Positions 1 to 5,401 of a DNA stretch of 8,622 nucleotides are shown here, piece after piece (the first letter of the stretch is position 1; every line of letters begins with the position of its first letter). Source of the stretch: an uncultured Steroidobacteraceae bacterium (lineage in GTDB: Bacteria > Pseudomonadota > Gammaproteobacteria > Steroidobacterales > Steroidobacteraceae); the NCBI GenBank assembly GCA_955652625.1, contig CATPBM010000176.1:1-8622 (forward strand). The letters are read 5' to 3'. Below the pieces are notes generated by a model, which was not told the origin of the DNA, made no database searches, and saw nothing but the letters and a program-made list of their open reading frames with translations. A program made the position numbers and the translations under genes.

Positions 1-1
1 A

Positions 2-436
2 CGCGAACGAGAGCTCAGCGGCGCCCGACGCATGCGTTTGTTTGCGCTCTTCTACGGATGCCGGGACTACTCCAACGCCCTGATGATCGAGCACGCAAAC
101 TTTGTGCGCTGCAGCTCGAGTTACCTGTGCACGTACCATCTCGGCGAGCACCTCATGCACGACGCGGCGTTCGCTGAGCCGCTGCAACTCTACGAGGCGT
201 GGTTCGCGGAGTACTTCCGCGGTTTCTGCGACGTGGAGCTCGCCGAGACGGACGAGGAGAAGCAGGAGATGGCGCCGCTCCTGGCCTTAAGACCCCTGCT
301 CAAACACCGTCTGGCGGAAGCGCGCCAGGCGATACTCGCGATGCCGCAGAACCCGGACGGCGAGTGGCGCGAAGTAACCATCCGCAAACCAAACGGGGAC
401 ACGCAGCGGATGCGCGCCTTATTCGGCGGCGACTGA
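2..436 (+). CDS. Unrecognised protein, probably the C-terminal part of a gene cut by the window edge
   Basis: I do not recognise this protein. The reading frame is open to the left edge (ten sense codons precede the first ATG at 32), and no Shine-Dalgarno sequence precedes that ATG. I therefore read it as the 3' part of a longer gene; from ATG 32 it would be 134 residues. The visible part is mixed and soluble. Its first half is rich in aromatic residues, His and Cys (FYGCRDY, RCSSSYLCTYHLGEHLMHD), a helical charged stretch follows (AETDEEKQEMAPLL), and the tail is basic (REVTIRKPNGDTQRMR). There is no membrane segment. The Cys/His content might mean metal binding, but no standard metal motif is visible. 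Its TGA (434-436) directly abuts the stop codon of the convergent SDR gene. Coding status is supported by frame length and GC-rich third positions. Confidence 0.6.
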   Translation, partial: RERELSGARRMRLFALFYGCRDYSNALMIEHANFVRCSSSYLCTYHLGEHLMHDAAFAEPLQLYEAWFAEYFRGFCDVELAETDEEKQEMAPLLALRPLLKHRLAEARQAILAMPQNPDGEWREVTIRKPNGDTQRMRALFGGD

Positions 437-1228
437 CTACCAGGGGATGATCGTGCCGTCCAGCACGTTGATCCCCGATTCGGCTTTCGCCTGGTCCAGC
501 CTGTCGATGAGTGCCATCATTTTCGCAATGGCCTCCGCCGGCTTGGCCGGGGGAGAGGTCCCCGACATATAGTCGCTGCGGAACGCAGCGTTCATTTCGG
601 TGTCGACTCCTCCGGGTGCCACCAGCGCCACGACTACGCCCTGCGATTTAAGGTCCGCGCCGAGGCTCCGCATGCCCATGTCCAGGGCCGCCTTGCTCAT
701 TTGATAGTAGTAAGGTCGCCGGGGCTTACCGCCGGCGAGGGTGATGGACCCAGCCCCGCTGGTGATGGCGATGATTTTTTTCTGGGTGCTGGCGATCACG
801 TTCTCGCGCAATGCCTCGGACACCGCCAGCGCCCCGAAGCTGTTGACATCCATTACCTCATGGAAGCCCTTGCGGCTGAAGGTACCGAGCGTCTGATCCT
901 CGTGTGCGCCCAGGACACCTGCGTTGTTGATGAGAATATCGATGGGCCGGGCCTTGTATCGGGCGGCGAGCGACTTGATGTCGGCATCGTCGCTGACGTC
1001 GAGCTTCTCCACCACGACGCCCTTGTTGGCACTTGCCAGCGCCTGCAGCCCGGCGGCCTTCTCGGGATGGCGGCAGGTGGCGATCACCGTGTCGCCGCGA
1101 GCGGCGTATTGCCTGGCGAATTCCAGACCCAGTCCGCGGTCGGACCCGGTGATCAGCACCGTCGTGGCGCGGGCGCCGCCTGCGGCCGAGGTGACCAAAA
1201 CGCACAGAGCCGCAATCACAGGTTTCAT
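437..1228 (-). CDS. Short-chain dehydrogenase/reductase with apparent N-terminal signal peptide (C-factor-like)
   Basis: A 263-residue classical SDR, expected to be an NAD(P)(H)-dependent oxidoreductase with unknown substrate. The Rossmann glycine motif TGSDRGLG is at residues 27-34, NNAG at 101-104, the structural Asn near 129, the likely catalytic Ser at 161 (GSI), and YxxxK as Y175/K179 in YYYQMSK. APGGVDTEM at 204-212 follows strand 6. The glycine motif and the GSI...YQMSK core resemble C-factor/CsgA-like SDRs. The odd feature is the N-terminus: a Lys, a hydrophobic run (residues 4-17) and GARA before TTVLITG look like a Sec leader with cleavage near residue 21, whereas most SDRs begin only a few residues before the first beta strand. 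No ATG lies between the leader and the fold; only a GTG at residue 24 could give a leaderless form. It is divergent from the ABM-like gene with 58 bp between starts. An ordinary cytoplasmic SDR with an extended N-terminus is the alternative. Confidence 0.88.
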   Translation of the reverse strand: MKPVIAALCVLVTSAAGGARATTVLITGSDRGLGLEFARQYAARGDTVIATCRHPEKAAGLQALASANKGVVVEKLDVSDDADIKSLAARYKARPIDILINNAGVLGAHEDQTLGTFSRKGFHEVMDVNSFGALAVSEALRENVIASTQKKIIAITSGAGSITLAGGKPRRPYYYQMSKAALDMGMRSLGADLKSQGVVVALVAPGGVDTEMNAAFRSDYMSGTSPPAKPAEAIAKMMALIDRLDQAKAESGINVLDGTIIPW

Positions 1229-1275
1229 GGCACGAATCTTTCAGCGCAAGCTGCGCATCTCGTATTCGACTCATC

Positions 1276-1280
1276 GGAGA
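1276..1280 (+). promoter_or_regulatory. Ribosome binding site that sets the start of the ABM-like gene
   Basis: GGAGA lies 6 nt before the ATG at 1287. It fixes that ATG as the start even though the same frame stays open far upstream, through the antisense of the SDR gene. Confidence 0.65.
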
Positions 1281-1286
1281 ACGCAC

Positions 1287-1607
1287 ATGATCACTCGCAT
1301 CTGGCACGGACGAACCGCGCGCAATCGCGCCGACGAATACTCCGCCTTCCTGACAATTCGCGCCATTCCGGACTACCGCTCGATCGCGGGGAACCTTGAA
1401 GTCGCGATCCTGCGGCGCGACGAGCTAGACGTGAGCCACTTCCTCACAGTCACGCGCTGGGAATCGGAGGAGGCCATTGGCGCCTTTGCAGGAGAGGACG
1501 TTCTGAAGGCCAAGTACTACCCGGAAGATGAGGAATTCCTGCTGGAATTTGAGCCGCAGGTGCAGCACTACACGGTGGTATCCGCCGCCAAGGGCCCCAA
1601 AGGCTGA
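1287..1607 (+). CDS. ABM-like (antibiotic biosynthesis monooxygenase family) small protein
   Basis: A 106-residue protein that looks like a single dimeric alpha/beta-barrel (ferredoxin-like) domain of the ABM superfamily. The visible pattern fits family members of about 100 residues: an N-terminal strand with W-H-G-R-T (residues 6-10), a helix containing the first Tyr/Phe residues (18-22), DY at 29-30 followed by a Gly-Asn turn, a strand with LRR (42-44), SHFLTVTRWES (50-60), an AFAGEDV helix (66-72), KYYPEDEEFL (76-85) and a closing strand QHYTVV (93-98). Family members include cofactor-free monooxygenases, haem-degrading enzymes and many proteins without assigned reaction. No haem-ligand motif stands out, so the activity is open. 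The ATG at 1287 is chosen because of the good ribosome site and because the protein starts there with the expected first strand. It is cytoplasmic and divergent from the leader-bearing SDR. Confidence 0.78.
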   Translation: MITRIWHGRTARNRADEYSAFLTIRAIPDYRSIAGNLEVAILRRDELDVSHFLTVTRWESEEAIGAFAGEDVLKAKYYPEDEEFLLEFEPQVQHYTVVSAAKGPKG

Positions 1608-1614
1608 TATGCAC

Positions 1615-1640
1615 CCGGGGGCGCCCCGGCATGACGCCGG
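1615..1640. terminator. GC-rich hairpin region between convergent genes, candidate bidirectional terminator
   Basis: CCGGGG-GCG-CCCCGG (1615-1629) forms a perfect 6-bp stem with a 3-nt loop. An overlapping second stem, CCGGC-ATGAC-GCCGG (1626-1640), competes for the same CCGG. The site sits between the stop of the ABM-like gene and the stop of the FabG-like SDR, where a terminator is expected. No clear run of T follows on either strand, only short TTT runs near 1644-1655. It may need Rho or act weakly. Confidence 0.4.
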
Positions 1641-1662
1641 CCCGTTTAGATGTTTCGGCCGA

Positions 1663-2409
1663 TCAGTGCAGGCCGCCGCCAGCCAGCAGCTGCTCGCCGG
1701 TCAGCCAGCGGGAATCGTCTGAGGCCAGAAATACGGCGACCGATGCAATGTCGTTCGGCTGTCCGATGCGACCCAGCGGTGTCTGCGCGACGGTGCCGGT
1801 TTCAAAGTCGGAACCGATGAACCCGGCCGCGCGTGTGCCTTCTGTCTCGACCATGCCCGGATTAATGGCATTGACCCGAATCTTGCGCTGGCCCAGTTCG
1901 CGGGACAGCACGCCGGTGATGCCATCCACGGCAGCCTTGGTCCCGGTGTACACCACGCTCCCGGGAGGGGTGATACGGGAGACGACCGATCCAATGTTGA
2001 TAATGCTCGACCCCTCGCCGAGGTGCCTGGCCGCGGCCTGGGTGACGAGCAGCAGCCCGAGCACGTTGACATTGAAGTGCTTGTGGAAGTGTTCTTCCGT
2101 GATGTCTTCGAGGGGGGAGAATTTGTAGACGCCCGAGTTGTTGACGAGGACGTCGAGCCGGCCGAAGCGCTCGATCGCTGCATTGACGATCGCCTGCGCA
2201 TCGGCTGCCCTGGAGACGTCGCCGCGCACGGCCACGGCCTTGCCGCCTGCTGCGCTGATCTCGGCGACGATGGCGTCGGCGCCAGCCTTGCTCGAGGCGT
2301 AGTTCACGACCACTGACGCGCCTTCCGCAGCCAGCGACCTGGCGATGGCGGCGCCGATGCCTTTGGATGCTCCAGTGACGAGGGCGACCTTACCTTTGAG
2401 CTTGCTCAT
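1663..2409 (-). CDS. FabG-like short-chain dehydrogenase/reductase (SDR), regulator-controlled
   Basis: A 248-residue classical SDR of the 3-oxoacyl-ACP-reductase/glucose-1-dehydrogenase type, normally a cytoplasmic tetramer reducing or oxidising a carbonyl/alcohol with NAD(P)(H). Motifs in order: TGASKGIG (12-19), NNSG (90-93; Ser replaces the usual Ala of NNAG), Asn near 115, catalytic Ser141, Tyr154 and Lys158 in YTGTK, NPGMVETE (183-190), and the C-terminal ending TGEQLLAGGG (238-247). Lys in the glycine loop, and Asn rather than Asp after strand 2 (VVVNYASS), favour NADP(H) by general SDR rules. Length is typical. The ATG has AGGA 6 nt upstream. It is transcribed divergently from an ArsR-type regulator, with a consensus promoter and an overlapping inverted repeat between them. 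It is therefore more likely an inducible stress or detoxification reductase than the housekeeping FabG, which normally sits in a fatty-acid cluster. The substrate cannot be read from the sequence. Confidence 0.93.
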   Translation of the reverse strand: MSKLKGKVALVTGASKGIGAAIARSLAAEGASVVVNYASSKAGADAIVAEISAAGGKAVAVRGDVSRAADAQAIVNAAIERFGRLDVLVNNSGVYKFSPLEDITEEHFHKHFNVNVLGLLLVTQAAARHLGEGSSIINIGSVVSRITPPGSVVYTGTKAAVDGITGVLSRELGQRKIRVNAINPGMVETEGTRAAGFIGSDFETGTVAQTPLGRIGQPNDIASVAVFLASDDSRWLTGEQLLAGGGLH

Positions 2410-2434
2410 GACGTGTCCTGATGTGGATGGAAGG

Positions 2435-2477
2435 AGTTCTGTACTCCCATAGTTCGGATTTTACGAACTATAGAACT
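2435..2477. promoter_or_regulatory. Operator: central inverted repeat plus two flanking half-sites
   Basis: A perfect inverted repeat ATAGTTCG (2449-2456), 7-bp AT-rich spacer GATTTTA, CGAACTAT (2464-2471) lies between the divergent SDR and regulator genes. The core AGTTC occurs twice more: in AGTTCT at 2435-2440 and, inverted, in AGAACT at 2472-2477, giving four half-sites within 43 bp. The central repeat covers the -10 box of the SDR promoter. Binding by the neighbouring ArsR-type dimer would block that promoter. The assignment to this regulator is inferred from position. Confidence 0.75.
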
Positions 2478-2486
2478 ACTTGTCAA
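2458..2486 (-). promoter_or_regulatory. Sigma-70 promoter of the FabG-like SDR gene
   Basis: Read on the minus strand: TTGACA (2486-2481), a 17-bp spacer, TAAAAT (2463-2458). The -35 matches the consensus fully, the -10 matches 5 of 6, and the spacing is ideal. Transcription should begin near 2451, giving a leader of about 40 nt before the ATG at 2409. This strong promoter overlaps the operator, so the resting state is probably repressed. On the plus strand, TATAGA at 2469-2474 could be a -10 for the regulator, but no good -35 accompanies it. Confidence 0.75.
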
Positions 2487-2497
2487 GCGCTGCTAAA

Positions 2498-2890
2498 ATG
2501 AATGTCATGAGACCTCTGATTCACCCGTCGATCGAAGACGTCAGCGTGGAGGGCATCCTCCACGTTCTGTCCGATCCTGTGCGCGCCGCGATCTATGCGG
2601 AGCTGGCGGGCTCTGAGGGGGCACAGATCTGCTCGAACTTTCTGCGGATCCGCGACCGCAGCATTCCCAAGTCCACCCTGTCACAACACTTTCAGGCGCT
2701 TCGGGAAGCAGGGCTGGTCCGCAGTGAACGGCGCGGCGTGGAAATGCACAACACCAGCCGCTGCGCGGAGATTCAACAGCGCTTCCCCGGGTTGATCGCC
2801 GCTATCCTGAATGCGCACAGCGTTCAGTCCGCGGTGCGTACCCGCGGAGCAAAGCACAAGCGCGATGCCAGAAAGACGAAGGTCGGTTGA
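2498..2890 (+). CDS. ArsR-type winged-helix transcriptional regulator
   Basis: About 130 residues. A winged helix-turn-helix protein expected to bind DNA as a dimer and repress the adjacent SDR gene. LHVLSDPVRAAIYAEL (21-36) is the characteristic first helix of ArsR-type domains, PKSTLSQHFQALREAGLV (57-74) is the helix-turn-helix with recognition helix, and RSERRGVEMHN (75-85) is the wing. The classical arsenic/metal box ELCVCDL is absent. Two cysteines (C45 in the QICSNF segment before the recognition helix, C89 after the wing) might sense thiol-reactive compounds, which is speculation. A basic tail (113-130, rich in Arg/Lys) extends past the domain. The start is uncertain: ATG 2498 and ATG 2507 (MRPLIHP) are both possible and neither has a clear ribosome site. 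A TTG at 2480 would also extend the frame, but it overlaps the SDR promoter -35 region and is less likely. Confidence 0.88.
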   Translation: MNVMRPLIHPSIEDVSVEGILHVLSDPVRAAIYAELAGSEGAQICSNFLRIRDRSIPKSTLSQHFQALREAGLVRSERRGVEMHNTSRCAEIQQRFPGLIAAILNAHSVQSAVRTRGAKHKRDARKTKVG

Positions 2891-2947
2891 CGTCGGTCCC
2901 GGGAATTTTCCAGGCCGAGAATGCCGGCCGCGGCCGCGTGCTCGGGC

Positions 2948-3274
2948 CTACTTGCCGCCGGGCTTGCGCGGCCTGACTGCCTGCTTGCTGTAAGGGTCGT
3001 ACCCGCCGCCCTCACCTTCATCTGGAAGAATGCGCAGTTTGCTGTCCTGCGTGTCTTCGATCTTCAGCTCGGGAGGAGGGTCGAGCCTCCTGAGCAATCG
3101 CGAAGTCGCCTCGATGGCGTCGCGGCTCGTCTGCTTGAGGAAGTCCCATACGGCGTTGCCGCGCTCATCGTGAACGACCCGCCCGGACGGGCCCGTGGCC
3201 GCGGGCGGGGGCCGATCGGCCGGCTTGTTGGCTGTGCCTGGCTGGGAGGCCGGCTTGAGGTGCTTCGAGTCCAT
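2948..3274 (-). CDS. Conserved hypothetical protein, small, proline/charge-rich
   Basis: A 108-residue protein of unknown function. It has a Pro/Ala/Lys-rich, probably disordered N-terminus (1-31), a compact central part with GRVVHDERGNAVWDFL (31-46) followed by a helix ending TSRLLRRLD (57-65), and then an acidic segment (LKIEDTQD). It ends with GGGYDPYSK (88-96) and a basic tail. From memory, the VVHDERGNAVW...LLRRLD...GGGYDPY pattern recurs in small uncharacterised beta/gammaproteobacterial proteins, which supports a real gene; no activity is known to me. There is no signal peptide or membrane segment. It lies 159 bp downstream of the gamma-glutamyltransferase-like gene on the same strand, which is too far to assume an operon. 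No strong ribosome site precedes the ATG. Confidence 0.75.
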   Translation of the reverse strand: MDSKHLKPASQPGTANKPADRPPPAATGPSGRVVHDERGNAVWDFLKQTSRDAIEATSRLLRRLDPPPELKIEDTQDSKLRILPDEGEGGGYDPYSKQAVRPRKPGGK

Positions 3275-3433
3275 AAGCGCGCTGACCCGGTGCTCACGGA
3301 ATGGCTCCGGGCAGCACGATCAGCATACAGATGGTGGCTATCCGGACCGCACCAGACACGGGCGGAACTGTGCGGCGGATCACAGTATCCGGCTCACACT
3401 TTGGGGTAGCGGGCGCGCGGGACCCGCAGGGGC
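3275..3433. other. Intergenic spacer between GGT-like gene and small hypothetical gene
   Basis: 159 bp with no convincing gene. It should contain the end of the GGT-like transcript and the promoter of the 108-residue protein gene, both on the minus strand. A short GC-rich inverted repeat (GCGGG...CCCGC, about 3409-3427) lies just after the GGT-like stop codon but has no T run. I see no promoter that I would defend. Confidence 0.4.
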
Positions 3434-5332
3434 CTACCACCCGATGCCGTAGTCCTCGCCGTGATTGCTCGAGCCGCCCCAGAGCGTGCCGTGAGCGCGG
3501 TCGACGAATATGGCGTTGATCGGACCTGAGCTGCGCTCCTCGTACTCGAGCTGGTAACCCATGCGCGTCAGCTCCTGGCGCACCCAGGTCGGAGTTGCGG
3601 TATTCACCGTGAGCCGCCCGGGGAAGGACTGGTGATCACTGAATGAATCGCGCATCTGGTAGCTCGTGATATTCGCAGCCTCGCTCGCCTCCTGCACGGT
3701 CATGCCGAACTCGACGACGTTGAGGAAGAACTGCAGCAGGTTCTGGTCCTGGGTGTCCCCGCCCTGTACCGAGAAGATCAGGAACGGCTTGCCCTCCTTG
3801 AGCGCAAGAGAGGGCGTGAGGGTCGCGCGCGGGCGCTTGCCGGGCTGCAGCACGTTGTACGGGTTTTCGCTCGCATCCAGCACGAAGCTCTGCATGCGCT
3901 GGCTGAGCCCGATGCCGGTGTGGCCGGCAATCACCGCCGGCACCCACCCTCCGCTCGGCGTCACCGAGACGGCCCAGCCTTTCTCATCCGCCGCTTCGAC
4001 GCTCGTGGTGCCTAAGCGAAACGTGCGATCGAACTCGGCCATGGTGATGGGGGACTGCTGCGGCATTCTGCTGTGCCATTTCTCGAGAACCGCCAGGAAC
4101 GGGTTCTTGTCTCCCTGGAAGGGATAGGGATCGCCGGGGCGGATGTCCGCGTCGTTGCGATCCGGGCGCACCAGCTTCGCGCGCTCGCGGGCGTAATCCT
4201 TTGACAGCAGCCCCTTGATCGGCGACGCAGGCGAAAAAGCCGGGTCGCCGTAATAGAAATCCCGGTCCGCGTAGGCGAGATTCATCGCCTGATACAGGGT
4301 GTGGATGTAGCGGGCGCTGTCATAGCCCATGGCCTTGAGATCGAAATTCTCGAGGATGTTGAGGGTCTGCAGCATCACCGGGCCCTGCACCCAGGTCGTG
4401 AGCTTGTAGACCTCGATCCCCTTGTAGCTGGTGCGCACCGGCTCCTCGATCTTGACCTTCCAGTTGGCGAGGTCCTCGACCGTGAACAGGCCCCCCAGCT
4501 CACGCACTGCGCCCACGAGCTCGTGCGCGATGTCGCCCTTGTAGAAGCGATCGTAGGCAGCGTGGATCGCAGCCTTGCGATCCTTGCCCGCTGCGAGTTC
4601 CCGGCGCTCCGCCTCCACCAGCTTGCGCAAGGTGGCGGCCAGGCCCGGCTGGCGGAAGATCTCACCGGGCTCAGGCGCCTCGTGCGCGGCACCTGGGTGC
4701 ACGAGCATCACGCGCTTTGAATCCGGCCACTGCTTGATCTGGTCCTTGTAGTGCTCGATGGTATTCACGAGCTCGGCTTCCATCGGATAGCCGTCCGCCA
4801 TGTCGATCGCGGGCGCCAGCACCTGCGCAAGACTCAAGGTCCCGTACTCCGCGAGCATGGTCATTAGTGCGCCGGGCGTGCCCGGCGTCACCGCCGCGAG
4901 CGGGCCGTAGGCGGGCGGATATTTCATGCCGAGCTTGTGGAAGTACTCGGGTGTGGCTCCGGTAGGCGCAACCCCCAGCCCGTTGATGCCGATCACCTTG
5001 CCGGTGTGCGGGTTGTAGATGAGCGCCTGGGTCTCTCCGCCCCAGGAGAGGGTATCCCACATGGTCGAGGTCGCCGCGATCATGGCGCACGCGGCGTCCA
5101 CCGCGTTGCCGCCCTGCTCGAATATCTTCGCTCCCGCGGTGGCCGCGAGCGGCTTGCCGGTGACCGCCATCCAGTGCCGGCCGTGCAGCGCAGGCTTCTG
5201 GGTACGACCCTCCGCGTGCGGTCCGCCGAATATGACGCTCGCGCTCACCATGGCGGTGAGAGCAGTGCGCGCCAACCCCGAGGTGCCGCTGGCGGCTGGG
5301 GCGGTCTCTTCAGGGCCTTTTTTCGATCCCAT
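3434..5332 (-). CDS. Secreted gamma-glutamyltransferase-like Ntn hydrolase, divergent substrate pocket
   Basis: 632 residues from the ATG at 5332, somewhat longer than typical GGTs. The family makes a proenzyme that cleaves itself before a Thr; that Thr then attacks gamma-glutamyl or other amide bonds, usually in the periplasm. A hydrophobic leader (about 18-37) suggests export. Family features: GKPLAATAGAKIFEQGGNAVDAA region (59-81), AVTPGTPGA (147-155), the processing site near G441/T442-T443-S444, ten residues from T442 to the G452 of the DEKG turn as in E. coli GGT (T391 to G401), TPSGGW (458-463), PRATLTPSLA (501-510) and GGDTQDQ (524-530). The Arg and Asp that hold the glutamate alpha groups in E. 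coli GGT (R114, D433) seem replaced by L119 and Q481/S482. It therefore resembles the GGT-like branch with SATPSGGW/GGDQQDQ-type motifs, and may be an amidase or acylase rather than a glutathione enzyme. An upstream ATG at 5389 is possible, but this start has AGGA 5 nt before it. Confidence 0.9.
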   Translation of the reverse strand: MGSKKGPEETAPAASGTSGLARTALTAMVSASVIFGGPHAEGRTQKPALHGRHWMAVTGKPLAATAGAKIFEQGGNAVDAACAMIAATSTMWDTLSWGGETQALIYNPHTGKVIGINGLGVAPTGATPEYFHKLGMKYPPAYGPLAAVTPGTPGALMTMLAEYGTLSLAQVLAPAIDMADGYPMEAELVNTIEHYKDQIKQWPDSKRVMLVHPGAAHEAPEPGEIFRQPGLAATLRKLVEAERRELAAGKDRKAAIHAAYDRFYKGDIAHELVGAVRELGGLFTVEDLANWKVKIEEPVRTSYKGIEVYKLTTWVQGPVMLQTLNILENFDLKAMGYDSARYIHTLYQAMNLAYADRDFYYGDPAFSPASPIKGLLSKDYARERAKLVRPDRNDADIRPGDPYPFQGDKNPFLAVLEKWHSRMPQQSPITMAEFDRTFRLGTTSVEAADEKGWAVSVTPSGGWVPAVIAGHTGIGLSQRMQSFVLDASENPYNVLQPGKRPRATLTPSLALKEGKPFLIFSVQGGDTQDQNLLQFFLNVVEFGMTVQEASEAANITSYQMRDSFSDHQSFPGRLTVNTATPTWVRQELTRMGYQLEYEERSSGPINAIFVDRAHGTLWGGSSNHGEDYGIGW

Positions 5333-5337
5333 ACGCG

Positions 5338-5341
5338 TCCT
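5338..5341 (-). promoter_or_regulatory. Ribosome binding site fixing the GGT-like start
   Basis: AGGA on the minus strand, 5 nt before the ATG at 5332. It favours this start over the ATG at 5389, which would add 19 residues ahead of the leader and nearly reach the divergent MOSC gene. Confidence 0.6.
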
Positions 5342-5401
5342 GCATCGCGGCCGAGCACCGAGCATATGGCAGACTGCCGCGGGGCGCACGCGAGAGGGAA
5401 C

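Noticed and set aside
701..1286. Long plus-strand open frames opposite the leader-bearing SDR, including the upstream extension of the ABM-like gene
   Set aside because: They are antisense to a gene with clear SDR motifs. The ABM-like protein is complete from ATG 1287 with its own ribosome site.
2925..2936. 12-bp perfect palindrome CGGCCGCGGCCG between the regulator and the small hypothetical gene
   Set aside because: It is a simple GC-rich self-complementary stretch with no loop or T run. It could contribute to ending two convergent transcripts, but I cannot support a terminator call.
4937..5401. In-frame upstream extension of the MOSC gene
   Set aside because: It runs antisense through the GGT-like gene, and the MOSC fold begins right after GTG 5402.
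5333..5401. Divergent promoter pair between the GGT-like and MOSC genes
   Set aside because: Promoters must lie here or inside the genes, but only a weak TATGCT-type box (around 5360-5365, minus strand) is visible, without a matching -35.
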